In this document: positions 1 through 9,129 of the stretch, in pieces
How positions within the stretch are numbered: the first letter of the stretch is position 1
How the letters are laid out: each line of letters opens with the position of its first letter
Assembly: GCA_030430655.1 (NCBI GenBank)
Contig: JAUIKQ010000006.1
Location: 1-39,965, forward strand
Origin: Chlamydiia bacterium
Lineage (GTDB): Bacteria > Chlamydiota > Chlamydiia > Chlamydiales > Simkaniaceae
DNA length: 39,965 bases
Direction of reading: 5' to 3'
The notes under the pieces: generated by a model
Databases searched by the model: none
What the model was told of the DNA's origin: nothing
What the model saw: only the letters and a program-made list of their open reading frames with translations
Made by a program: the position numbers and the translations under genes

Positions 1-234
1 ATTGTAGGCGCAAGATGAAAAAGTCCTAAAGCAGCAAAATAGACAAGTGATCTTGCTACCATTTGATAGACACAAAGAATACAGGTAGAATAGATAAGAT
101 TTTACTTGGAGGTGAAATGTGAAAAGGCAAGTAAGACAGTATGACAGACAGTTTAAGATGGATTGTGTGGAAGTTTACCTGAATTCGAATAGGTGTATGA
201 GAGTGGTAGCGGATGACTTTGGAGTTCCCTACCA

Positions 235-1255
235 ACCTGAACTTCGGGTTTATATAATTGTAAACCAAAGAGATAGGTAAAATTTTGATAGAAAAAGATC
301 TCTACTTGGTGTTAAAACGTGTGTTTTACAAAACAATGATGTTAACCAAGAGAGATCAAAATGGAAGATTTAACAACCTTATACTGCAACGTCGATGATT
401 TTTGGAAAGAGTTTCGAAGCGAGTGGGAAAAGCATCTTATTGACTCAGGCAAAAGAAAACGAGGGCCTGAACCAGAGCTATCAATTTCAGAAATGATGAC
501 CATTGTTATTCTATTCCATCGGTCCAATTACAGGACGTTTAAACATTTTTACGCATATATCTCAAATCACTTCAGATCGTATTTCCCGAGATTAATCAGT
601 TACGATCGCTTCGTGAATAAAATGAAAACCCTATTCATTCCACTATTTGCATACCTTCTACATTGTAGGGGTACAGTCACAGGAATAGCTTTCATCGATT
701 CTACGTCGATAGCAGTATGCCATAAAAAACGAATTCGAAGGAATAAAGTTTTTAAAACTCTTGCTAAAATAGGAAAAACTACATCTGGTTGGTATTATGG
801 ATTTAAACTGCACCTGATCATCAATGATAGAGGCGAAATCCTGGCTTTTCAACTCACTCAAGGGAACGTTTCCGATGTATCAATTGCTGAGATTTTATCG
901 AAGGGAGTTGTGGGAAAGCTCTTTGGTGATAAGGGGTATATTTCAACAGAATTGAGCAAAAAACTTTTTCAAAGAGGGCTTCAATTGTTTACAACTATAC
1001 GATCGAACATGAAACAAAAATTAATGACAATAAATGATAAAATACTTTTGAGAAAAAGATCTTTAATTGAAACGGTCAATGATCAGCTTAAAAATATTTC
1101 GCAAATTGAACACACTCGCCACAGAAGCCCACAGAACTTTCTGGTCAATTTACTCGCAGGAATAGCTGCTTATGGACGCCAGGCCAAAAAACCTTCGTTG
1201 AATTTAGGTGGTCGTGGAAGTCTTTTGTTGCCCTCTTAAAACCCGAAGTTCAGGT
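235..1255 (+). mobile_element. IS982-family-like insertion sequence, about 1.02 kb
   Basis: Terminal inverted repeats ACCTGAACTTCGGGTTT (235-251) and AAACCCGAAGTTCAGGT (1239-1255); flanking direct repeat TACCA(A) at 230-235 and 1256-1261; encloses an intact transposase ORF whose stop lies at the right IR. Confidence 0.88.
361..1239 (+). CDS. IS982-family DDE transposase
   Basis: 292 aa; motifs FIDSTSIAVCHKKRI, GWYYGFKLHLIINDRGEI, GDKGYIS, RSLIETVNDQLKNISQIEHTRHRS as in IS982 transposases. Confidence 0.9.
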   Translation: MEDLTTLYCNVDDFWKEFRSEWEKHLIDSGKRKRGPEPELSISEMMTIVILFHRSNYRTFKHFYAYISNHFRSYFPRLISYDRFVNKMKTLFIPLFAYLLHCRGTVTGIAFIDSTSIAVCHKKRIRRNKVFKTLAKIGKTTSGWYYGFKLHLIINDRGEILAFQLTQGNVSDVSIAEILSKGVVGKLFGDKGYISTELSKKLFQRGLQLFTTIRSNMKQKLMTINDKILLRKRSLIETVNDQLKNISQIEHTRHRSPQNFLVNLLAGIAAYGRQAKKPSLNLGGRGSLLLPS

Positions 1256-1419
1256 TACCAAACATTTTGTGGATGGGTAAGTGAATATAAGAAAAGTGGA
1301 CAAGCAGGTTTTAAGGGGAAGGGAATTGTCAAAGAGGCAAATGTAGAGCTTATATCCCTAAAAAAAGAACTTGCAGATGTCAAGATGGACAGAGATATCC
1401 TAAAAAAGGCAGCAGCCAT

Positions 1420-1433
1420 CCAGGGCGATTGCA
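1420..1433 (-). repeat. Inverted copy of TGCAATCGCCCTGG motif
   Basis: CCAGGGCGATTGCA, at the exact point where IS3 OrfA similarity stops. Confidence 0.6.
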
Positions 1434-1900
1434 GGAAAAACTAATTGACACCCAGTAACCTCAGCCTATAGTTCTCGTCCCAGCCCGCTATCCGCCTTTT
1501 TAATGTCACACTACCTTCCTCAGTCTTGAAGGCAGCGTTTTAACAGAGGAAAATTCTGGGATCCATGCCCAGATCGAATTTTACTTCTATCCTCGTTAAA
1601 ACTCACATCGAGATGCCAGTGAACTTTGACTTCTATCCCCCATTGCAGTCGTATAATCTGCCCCATCCTCTCCGCGGATTCTTCAAGACTAGAAATATAA
1701 AATCAATTTTCTACTGTTGTTTTGTTCTTCACATGTCTGGTCGATCTGATGCAAATTATGGATTTCAGCCCGCTCCATTGGAAATTTTAAACAATAAAAT
1801 TTAAATGCGCCCCCCTAATTCTTTGGGTTGCATATTGACTTTTGTATAGAGTAGAGTTTAAAATCTGGGCGCGGTTGTCCAGTCTAGTTTAAAGCGCAAG

Positions 1901-1925
1901 GCCCTTTGCTCTCGAGAGAAAGGGC
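1901..1925 (+). promoter_or_regulatory. Near-perfect hairpin in the hisS leader
   Basis: GCCCTTTGCTCTCGAGAGAAAGGGC: 7-bp outer stem, one mismatch, inner CTC/GAG stem; ends 8 nt before the TTG and 17 nt before the ATG start candidates. Confidence 0.5.
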
Positions 1926-1933
1926 AGTCACAT

Positions 1934-3253
1934 TTGGTCAGTATGGCAAAATACACAGCTCCAAAGGGAACATTTGATATCTTTCCAGCAGCCTACCCTG
2001 CAAAACACATCTGGCAGCATAGCGAGGCCTATCAATACGTAGAGGACGTGGTTCGCAAAACAGCAGACGACTACGGATTCGAAGAGATTCGGTTTCCCCT
2101 ATTTGAGCGCAAAGAAGTGTTTGCGCGGAGCATCGGAGAAACTTCCGATATCGTGTCCAAAGAGATGTACCTTTTTCAGGACAAGGGGAACCGAGAAATG
2201 GTCTTGCGACCAGAAGGGACCGCATGCGCCATGCGCGCATGCGCAGAGCTTGGTATACAGTCCCATCCTTTAGGACATAAGTTCTTTTACCTAGGCCCCT
2301 TTTTCCGGTACGATCGCCCCCAAGCTGGACGCTATAGGCAGTTCCATCAGTTTGGCGCAGAGTCTATAGGAGATCCAACCCCCCGCGCAGATTGTGAAAT
2401 GATCGATATGCTGATGACGCTGTACCGCCGCTTAGGGCTAAACGGATTGAAGGTTCAAATTAATTCTATAGGCAGCTTGGAGGCGCGGCGCTCTTATACA
2501 CAAGCGCTAAAAGACTACCTTGCTCCACAAAAAGAAAAATTATCTAACGACAGTCAAGTGCGATTTGAAAAAAATCCTTTACGTATACTCGATACAAAAG
2601 ATCCAAAGGACTTAGCGCTTCTGAAGAAGGCTCCCTCCATTTTGGAGCATTTGGACAGCGAATCTAAAGATCACTTTAGTCAAGTTTGTGCGCAACTAGA
2701 TGTCCTCAATATCCCCTATACTGTCAATCCCTCCCTTGTTAGAGGATTGGACTACTATAACAAAACTGTTTTTGAAATTGCCGCTCATGAAAAGAGTGCG
2801 CAAAACACCATCGGAGCGGGTGGTAGGTTCGATGGGTTGTTGTCTGCTTTTGGCGGACCAAAGCTTGCCTCTACAGGCTTTGCAACCGGAATTGAACGCC
2901 TTCTTCAAACCATTGTGCAACATGGGGGTTTTCTACCTAAACCGCGAGCTCCCTTCGTAATTCTCTTACCCATCAGTAGTCAGGACCTAGACTGCGTCCT
3001 TTTGCTGACACATAAGTTGCGCCAAGCAAGTGTCCCCTCCATTTTATTTGCTAAAGAGGGAAAGTTGCAAAAGGGACTTCAAGCCGCCCATGAAAAAGGG
3101 GTGACTTATGCTATAGTTATTGGGCAAGAAGAGCGAGATAGTCAAGTGGCGCAGTTGAAAAATTTAAACACAAGGGTATCGCAGAAAATCGCCCTTGATC
3201 AACTTATCGAACATTTACAACAACTTTGGACGGAGCATGGAAAGTCCCTTTGA
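1934..3253 (+). CDS. hisS: Histidine--tRNA ligase (start TTG 1934 or ATG 1943)
   Basis: MAKYTAPKGTFDIFP..., class II aaRS motifs, RGLDYYNKTVFEI, GGRFDGL; followed by aspS as in other chlamydiae. Confidence 0.97.
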   Translation: MVSMAKYTAPKGTFDIFPAAYPAKHIWQHSEAYQYVEDVVRKTADDYGFEEIRFPLFERKEVFARSIGETSDIVSKEMYLFQDKGNREMVLRPEGTACAMRACAELGIQSHPLGHKFFYLGPFFRYDRPQAGRYRQFHQFGAESIGDPTPRADCEMIDMLMTLYRRLGLNGLKVQINSIGSLEARRSYTQALKDYLAPQKEKLSNDSQVRFEKNPLRILDTKDPKDLALLKKAPSILEHLDSESKDHFSQVCAQLDVLNIPYTVNPSLVRGLDYYNKTVFEIAAHEKSAQNTIGAGGRFDGLLSAFGGPKLASTGFATGIERLLQTIVQHGGFLPKPRAPFVILLPISSQDLDCVLLLTHKLRQASVPSILFAKEGKLQKGLQAAHEKGVTYAIVIGQEERDSQVAQLKNLNTRVSQKIALDQLIEHLQQLWTEHGKSL

Positions 3254-5027
3254 TTACCGACGCACCCACACTTGTGGGGAAATCACGAGCCACTTAATTG
3301 GAAGCGAAGTTACACTTTGTGGATGGGTTCACCGCAGAAGGGATCATGGCGGTCTGATTTTTGTAGATCTTAGAGACCGCTACGGACTAACGCAACTGGT
3401 TTTCGATCCCACAGTCGATCAAAAAATGCATGAGAGCGCCAATCAGCTCCGCTCAGAGTGGGTAGTTTCTGTAAAAGGCAGCGTCATCCCAAGAGCAGAG
3501 GGGATGCAAAATCCCAATCTGCAAACAGGAGAAATTGAAATTCAAGTCAAACAACTAGGAATTTTAGAAAAGTCCCTTACCCCTCCCTTCTCCGTTTGTG
3601 ATGAATACACAAATGCAAACGAAGATCTTCGCCTCCAATACCGCTATCTGGACATTCGTAGAGGATTGATTGCCAAGAATTTACAAATTCGCCACCAAGT
3701 GATGTCTATTTTTCGCAACTTTTTAAGCACGCATGATTTTCTGGAAATCCAAACCCCCATTCTTGGAAAATCGACTCCAGAAGGCGCCCGTGACTACCTT
3801 GTCCCTTCCCGCGTCCACAGCGGACAGTTTTATGCGCTTCCTCAATCCCCTCAACTCTTCAAGCAACTCCTGATGATCGCAGGGATGGATAGATACTTTC
3901 AAGTGGCCCCCTGCTTTCGGGATGAAGACCTGCGCTCTGATCGTCAACCCGAGTTTACACAGATTGATATCGAAATGAGCTTTTCTCATCCAAAGGACCT
4001 ACAAACTCTTGTAGAAAAGGGCATGAAGCAGCTTTTTAAACAGATCCTAGATTTAAATATCGCAGCTCCTTTCCAGCGGCTAAGCTATGAAACTGCGATG
4101 GAATCGTATGGAACAGATAAGCCAGATTTGCGTTTTGGCATGCCCCTTGTGCGGGTTGACTCTATCGTCAAAAACGGCTCTTTTTCTGTTTTTTTGGAGC
4201 AATTAGAAATGGGAGGGATAGTCAAAGGGATCTGTATAAAAAATGGCGCGAGCTTGTCCCGAAAGGAAATCGATCAACTAGCGGCTTTTGTGAGCGATTT
4301 TGGACTCAAAGGCCTTGGCTGGATGAAACATCAAAAAGAAGGACTTACTTCCAGCATCGTCAAATTTTTTGATCCACCATTGCAACAGCTGCTGATTCAA
4401 GCGTTTCAGTCTACTCCCGGAGACTTACTTGTCTTTGCCGCAGAGCAAGAAGCCGTTGTAAACCAGGCATTAGACCATCTGCGGCGCCACGTGGCAAAAA
4501 AACAAAACCTCATCGACCCTAACCAATATGCTTTTGCTTGGGTTACCGACTTTCCGCTGGTAGAATGGGACGCAGAGGAGGGCCGTTTTACGGCGCTGCA
4601 CCATCCTTTTACGGCGCCGCATCCAGATGACCTTAATTTTTTTACGTCCAACCCTGCAAAAGTACGGTCCTTGGCGTATGACCTGGTCTTAAATGGCTAC
4701 GAAATTGGAGGAGGATCGCAAAGAATTCATAACGAGGCCACCCAAAAAATGGTGTTTGATCTGTTAAAGCTCTCTTCACACGAAATAGAAACCAAGTTTG
4801 GTTTTTTTATGCAGTCTCTGCGCTACGGCACACCACCACATTTAGGCATAGCACTTGGATTAGACCGCATTGTCATGTTACTTGCAAAGACAGAGAACAT
4901 TCGAGACGTGATTGCCTTCCCGAAAACACAAAAAGCCAGTGACTTGATGATGAAATGTCCTTCATCTGTTCACCAAAACCAGCTCCACGAGCTCAATTTA
5001 AAAGTTGCTCCTTTACATCAAATTTAA
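3237..5027 (+). CDS. aspS: Aspartate--tRNA ligase
   Basis: MESPFDYRRTHTCGEI...CGWVHRRRDHGGLIFVDLRDRYG; FRDEDLRSDRQPEFTQIDIEMSF; GIALGLDRIVMLL. Start at 3237 overlaps the hisS 3' end. Confidence 0.97.
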   Translation: MESPFDYRRTHTCGEITSHLIGSEVTLCGWVHRRRDHGGLIFVDLRDRYGLTQLVFDPTVDQKMHESANQLRSEWVVSVKGSVIPRAEGMQNPNLQTGEIEIQVKQLGILEKSLTPPFSVCDEYTNANEDLRLQYRYLDIRRGLIAKNLQIRHQVMSIFRNFLSTHDFLEIQTPILGKSTPEGARDYLVPSRVHSGQFYALPQSPQLFKQLLMIAGMDRYFQVAPCFRDEDLRSDRQPEFTQIDIEMSFSHPKDLQTLVEKGMKQLFKQILDLNIAAPFQRLSYETAMESYGTDKPDLRFGMPLVRVDSIVKNGSFSVFLEQLEMGGIVKGICIKNGASLSRKEIDQLAAFVSDFGLKGLGWMKHQKEGLTSSIVKFFDPPLQQLLIQAFQSTPGDLLVFAAEQEAVVNQALDHLRRHVAKKQNLIDPNQYAFAWVTDFPLVEWDAEEGRFTALHHPFTAPHPDDLNFFTSNPAKVRSLAYDLVLNGYEIGGGSQRIHNEATQKMVFDLLKLSSHEIETKFGFFMQSLRYGTPPHLGIALGLDRIVMLLAKTENIRDVIAFPKTQKASDLMMKCPSSVHQNQLHELNLKVAPLHQI

Positions 5028-5108
5028 CGCATCCATGATTAGGGGTTTTGATCAAAAAAACGTTTGTGATAAACTGATGCTTCTTTAACCGCAAGGAGAC
5101 GCGCACCT

Positions 5109-5861
5109 ATGTTTTTGAGGATGTCACTGTTATTGTTAGCCCTATTTTGCCAGTTAGCATGTGTTGCAAAAGAGGAAAAATCAAGCGAGGATGCTCCCCC
5201 TATCGATCTTAAAAAGGTATCAAAGGCCTTTGGCCACTCAATGGGGAAAAACCTTTTGACTCTCGGATTTGATTTCGATGCGGATAAAATCGCAGAGGGA
5301 ATGAAAGATTCTTTACATGGCAAAGAGCCTCCTATGAGTGAAACAGAGTGCTTGCAAGCGCTTTCTGCAATTCAGGAAAAACATTTTAAAAAGATAGCTA
5401 CGGCTAATCTGGAAGAAGCAGAGACTTTTTTGGAGAGAAATAAAACGCAGCCCAATATGGTTTTGCTAGAGGAAGGAAAAATTCAATACAAAATCAATAC
5501 GGAAGGCAAGGGCGCTCTTGTTGAAGAAGGATTCACCCCTTCCATCCGATATAAGGGAACTTTTTTAAACGGGCAAGTGTTTGGGGAAGCGAAAGAAGCA
5601 GAGAAGATTTCTCTTAATGAAACCATCCCAGGATTTGCAAAAGGGATTGTGGGAATGAAAGAGGGAGAAAAACGTACTGTTTTCATTCATCCAGACTTAG
5701 GGTATGGCACCTCTGGCTACTTAGCGCCAAACTCCTTACTGACTTTTGAGTTAGAGCTTGTAAAAGCGAATGTACCATCAGAGGACGAGGAAGTGTCCTC
5801 TTCTAATGATAAAACTTCGGAAAAAAACGAGGTTGCAGGGCAAGAAGCTGCCATTCGTTAA
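5109..5861 (+). CDS. mip: FKBP-type peptidyl-prolyl isomerase, Mip-like, exported
   Basis: Signal peptide; C-terminal FKBP domain (IRYKGTFLNGQVFGEA...GIVGMKEGEKRTVFIHPDLGYGTSG); position after aspS matches chlamydial mip. Confidence 0.92.
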   Translation: MFLRMSLLLLALFCQLACVAKEEKSSEDAPPIDLKKVSKAFGHSMGKNLLTLGFDFDADKIAEGMKDSLHGKEPPMSETECLQALSAIQEKHFKKIATANLEEAETFLERNKTQPNMVLLEEGKIQYKINTEGKGALVEEGFTPSIRYKGTFLNGQVFGEAKEAEKISLNETIPGFAKGIVGMKEGEKRTVFIHPDLGYGTSGYLAPNSLLTFELELVKANVPSEDEEVSSSNDKTSEKNEVAGQEAAIR

Positions 5862-5866
5862 GCTCA

Positions 5867-5899
5867 AGCGCCCTTTTGGGCGCTCCCTTTACTCTTTTT
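5867..5899 (+). terminator. Rho-independent terminator candidate after mip
   Basis: AGCGCCC-TTTT-GGGCGCT stem-loop (5867-5884) followed by CCCTTTACTCTTTTT. Confidence 0.65.
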
Positions 5900-5914
5900 C
5901 GATGAAAGTAAGCA

Positions 5915-6397
5915 ATGCAAATCCTTCTTTATCAGCCGCAAATTCCCCAAAATACGGGGAACATTGTCCGTAGCTGTAGCGCCACGAATACCTCTTTGCT
6001 TCTCGTTCCCCCCTTAGGCTTTCACCTGTCCGATCGCTACTTAAAACGCGCAGGCCTTGATTACTGGGACGGAGTTTCCGTTAAGATGATAGAAGACTTT
6101 GTGGATTTTTTAGAAAAACACACACACCCCTTCTACTTATTTTCTAGCAGGGGAACCACTTTGTACACAGAGGTCAATTACAATATAGACACAACACTTA
6201 TTTTTGGATCAGAGACAACCGGGCTTCCCGACTTTGTATGGGATAAATGGTCTAACAACATCGTCACCATTCCTATGGTGTCTAATAACAGATGTTTAAA
6301 TCTCTCCAACAGCGTTAACATTGGTCTTTATGAAGCATGGAGACAGCAAGGGTTCAAAGGGTCAACGACGCAAAAAAAAGAGCAAAAAAAGGGCTGA
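5915..6397 (+). CDS. trmL: SpoU-family tRNA (cytidine/uridine-34 2'-O) methyltransferase
   Basis: MQILLYQPQIPQNTGNIVRSCSATNTSLLLVPPLGF; LIFGSETTGLPDFV; VSNNRCLNLSNSVNIGLYEAWRQ. Confidence 0.94.
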   Translation: MQILLYQPQIPQNTGNIVRSCSATNTSLLLVPPLGFHLSDRYLKRAGLDYWDGVSVKMIEDFVDFLEKHTHPFYLFSSRGTTLYTEVNYNIDTTLIFGSETTGLPDFVWDKWSNNIVTIPMVSNNRCLNLSNSVNIGLYEAWRQQGFKGSTTQKKEQKKG

Positions 6398-6556
6398 CAC
6401 AGCAGTGGTAATCAGCGGAAAGGCAATAGCAATGCCCCTATACTCTATGAAGTAATCGCAAGGAAGCTTGCCTATCCAAGGGATACGCACATCTTTTGCT
6501 AACAAAAAATTTATGGCAAGAACCACTAACCCCCATAGGAGCAAAAAACGAATCAT
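6362..6556 (-). CDS. Small DUF2905-like membrane protein
   Basis: 64 aa with two TM segments, IPWIGKLPCDYFIEYRGIAIAFPLITT, resembling DUF2905; overlaps the trmL 3' end convergently. Confidence 0.75.
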   Translation of the reverse strand: MIRFLLLWGLVVLAINFLLAKDVRIPWIGKLPCDYFIEYRGIAIAFPLITTAVSALFLLFFLRR

Positions 6557-6879
6557 TCAAGTTTCGACTCTACAAACTCAACAATTGCCTCTTCGTCACG
6601 CAGTCCTACAATACGACCCTCTTCATTCCCATTTTTGAAAACAACCAAGGTAGGCACAGAGGTCACTTGGTATTTTGCTGCGATCTGATTGCTCGCTTCA
6701 ATGTCTAATTTTGCAACTACCGCCTTTCCTTTGAGCTTTACCGCCACTTTTTCCAAAACGGGTGTCAACATCCGACAAGGACCACACCAATCTGCATAAA
6801 AATCTATAAGTGCCACTCCTTCTTTGACCGACGTTGCGAAATTTTCCTCTGTCAATGTTTTAAGACTTGAATCTGCCAT
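6553..6879 (-). CDS. trxA: Thioredoxin
   Basis: WCGPCRM active site, SVPTLVVFKNG; start at MADSSLK. Confidence 0.96.
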   Translation of the reverse strand: MADSSLKTLTEENFATSVKEGVALIDFYADWCGPCRMLTPVLEKVAVKLKGKAVVAKLDIEASNQIAAKYQVTSVPTLVVFKNGNEEGRIVGLRDEEAIVEFVESKLE

Positions 6880-6953
6880 GGTATTTCCTTGATAAATCAT
6901 TGGTTATTAAGACAACATGTTAAGATATCGAATGTTTTTTTTCTACTGACAAT

Positions 6954-7631
6954 CTAGCTCTTACAATCTGCATTTTTTTGGTTAGCTTTTAACCAGCGGC
7001 GCATTTCTGTCCATGACTGCAACACTGCCTTGGAAACCGCTTCCTGGGCCTCTTTTCCCTTCAAATGAGCAAACGCCTTGGGCTGAATTGGTGCACCAAA
7101 AACAACAGCAATTTTACCACTGAGCTTAGGTTTCTTCTTAAATCGATTCCATATCGCATAAGCGCCATCTATGTAAACGGGGATAATAGGGGCGTTTGCT
7201 TTTAAAGCGAGCATAGCGACTCCCCCTTTTACTTCGCCAAAATCATCACAGTAACTCCGCTGCCCTTCAGGGAAAACGATAATCTTTTGCTTCGCCTGCA
7301 AAGTGGTGAGCATCCACTGAATGCCTGCCTTTGCGCTCCCCTTTTCATTCACAGGGTGCGCATTTAACTTTCCAATTATCCTACCAAAAAAAGACCGAAA
7401 TAGTGTTCGACGAGCCAGAAAATGCACTTCCTCCGGCCAGCTCGTTGCAATGAGGGGAGGATCATAAAAAGAGGTGTGGTTTGCAGCTAAAATACCTTTT
7501 CCTGGAAAAAAATTGTCCATCCCATACACGCGCACTTTATAAAATACCCGCAAAAACATCCAGGCCATCGCTAAAATACAGCGATACAAAATCCGCATCT
7601 TTTTTGCTCGAATCCAAGGGGCCAAGTTCAT
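6954..7631 (-). CDS. plsC: 1-acyl-sn-glycerol-3-phosphate acyltransferase
   Basis: NHTSFYDP (HX4D) and FPEGQRS motifs; downstream of cmk as in chlamydiae. Confidence 0.93.
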   Translation of the reverse strand: MNLAPWIRAKKMRILYRCILAMAWMFLRVFYKVRVYGMDNFFPGKGILAANHTSFYDPPLIATSWPEEVHFLARRTLFRSFFGRIIGKLNAHPVNEKGSAKAGIQWMLTTLQAKQKIIVFPEGQRSYCDDFGEVKGGVAMLALKANAPIIPVYIDGAYAIWNRFKKKPKLSGKIAVVFGAPIQPKAFAHLKGKEAQEAVSKAVLQSWTEMRRWLKANQKNADCKS

Positions 7632-8290
7632 GGGAAAACCTTTTTTACACAAGCGAGCATTTCATCTACTACCCCTTGGATACTGTTTGCCGTCGTGTCA
7701 ATACAGATTGCATCTTTTGGCTGCTTTAAGGGAGCGAGCTGTCTTGTAGAATCTTGTAGATCTCGTCGTTTTAGTTCTTCTAAAACTCTCTCTTCTTCGC
7801 AATCCTGCCCCTTCTGTCTTAGCTCCAAACAGCGTCTCCTTGCTCTTTCTTGTGGGCTTGCAAAAAGAAAAAACTTCACATCCGCATGAGGAAATACAAC
7901 GCTTCCAAGGTCCCTTCCTTCAAATACAGCATCACACCGCTTAGCAAAATCTTGTTGGATAATTCTCAAATGCTCTCTTACTGCGGGGCTTTTTGCCACC
8001 TGTGAAACAGCGCGCGTAACGGATGGATGCCGAATGGCCTCCGTGACATCTACTCCATTGACAACATACACTTTTTCTTCGTTTTTCATTTCCATCCGAA
8101 AGTCCATACTGCCCAGCGCACTGGAAAAACAAGGATCACCGTCTAGAGCAATCCCACTTTCTAAGACAAACCAGGTAACGGCCCGATATAAAGCGCCCGT
8201 ATCAAAATACATGATCCCCAAAGCCTTTGCGAGACTTTTAGCGACTGTCGACTTGCCACTAGCAGCGGGTCCATCTATGGTAATGATCAT
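7628..8290 (-). CDS. cmk: Cytidylate kinase
   Basis: MIITIDGPAASGKSTVAKSLAKALG; FDTGALYRAVTW; EGRDLGSVVFPHADVKFFLFAS. Confidence 0.96.
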   Translation of the reverse strand: MIITIDGPAASGKSTVAKSLAKALGIMYFDTGALYRAVTWFVLESGIALDGDPCFSSALGSMDFRMEMKNEEKVYVVNGVDVTEAIRHPSVTRAVSQVAKSPAVREHLRIIQQDFAKRCDAVFEGRDLGSVVFPHADVKFFLFASPQERARRRCLELRQKGQDCEEERVLEELKRRDLQDSTRQLAPLKQPKDAICIDTTANSIQGVVDEMLACVKKVFP

Positions 8291-9129
8291 CTAGGCCCCC
8301 AAATCAATAAAAGGCTAAATAGCAAAGGAGTAGAAAATAAAAACGCATCGACCAAATCTAATATTCCACCAAAGCCGGGTAAATGGCCGCTGTCTTTTAC
8401 ATTTGCATCACGCTTTAACAAGGACTCCGATAAATCTCCTAACTGTCCTGCAAGGCCCAAGCCCAGGCTTAAAAATAGGGTCTGCAGAAAAGAGATTGGC
8501 ATAAAAAGAAAGCAAATACTTCCGGACAAACAGCAGGCCAATAGCCCTACGGCCAAGCCAACACGTGTTTTTCCAGGACTAATGGTCCGAGCCAGCTTTT
8601 TTTTGCCCCAAAATTTTCCACCAAAATAGGCACCAATGTCTGTCATCTTCGTTGTGATAATTAAAAACAACAGCCACGCTCTTCCTTCTTGAAAATGGAG
8701 AAATGGGGGAGGAAATAAAATCCATAGCATGAGTCCTAAGGGAAGAGCAACATATACCAAGGCAAATATAGCGCCTGCAATAGCGGAAAAAGCTCCCTCT
8801 ACTTTAGAAAAGCGCATAACGAATAGCAAAAACAGCCCGCAAAAAAAAACATATACCGGCAAAAAAGGGAAAGGAAACCAAACACTACCACCAAAGCTCA
8901 AAGCGAAAACTGCGGCCAAAATAGACGGGAAATGCTCTCTTTGTTCTCCCTGTTTTCTCCCAAGTGCCATAAGCTCGCCTACGCTAAAATAGCTTAAAGC
9001 AGCTAATAGGAGTGCGATTGCAAGCGTTACAGCTTTTATGTGTATAAAGAGAAAAGAAAGCACCAAAACAGCAAGCGCTAAAAAAGAAGCACAAAGGCGC
9101 GCCTTTAAATCTCCAAATCGACAGCTCAA
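8287..9129 (-). CDS. cdsA: Phosphatidate cytidylyltransferase
   Basis: Multi-TM; C-terminal signature LGLAGQLGDLSESLLKRDANVKDSGHLPGFGGILDLVDAFLFSTP. Confidence 0.95.
   Translation of the reverse strand: MSCRFGDLKARLCASFLALAVLVLSFLFIHIKAVTLAIALLLAALSYFSVGELMALGRKQGEQREHFPSILAAVFALSFGGSVWFPFPFLPVYVFFCGLFLLFVMRFSKVEGAFSAIAGAIFALVYVALPLGLMLWILFPPPFLHFQEGRAWLLFLIITTKMTDIGAYFGGKFWGKKKLARTISPGKTRVGLAVGLLACCLSGSICFLFMPISFLQTLFLSLGLGLAGQLGDLSESLLKRDANVKDSGHLPGFGGILDLVDAFLFSTPLLFSLLLIWGPR

Larger units (their letters stand above)
119..1444 (+). pseudogene. IS3-family orfA remnant, interrupted by an IS982-type element (fragments 119..235 and 1256..1444)
   Basis: GTG at 119 preceded by GGAGG; left fragment VKRQVRQYDRQFKMDCVEVYLNSNRCMRVVADDFGVPYQ, right fragment YQTFCGWVSEYKKSGQAGFKGKG...ELISLKKELADVKMDRDILKKAA, typical IS3 OrfA. 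Frame is continuous if 236..1261 (IS plus one TACCAA copy) is removed. OrfB is absent. Confidence 0.85.

Noticed and set aside
1565-1804. 79-aa + ORF between the IS3 remnant and hisS
   Set aside because: Low-complexity composition, no SD, no recognisable domain; likely chance ORF in decayed DNA.
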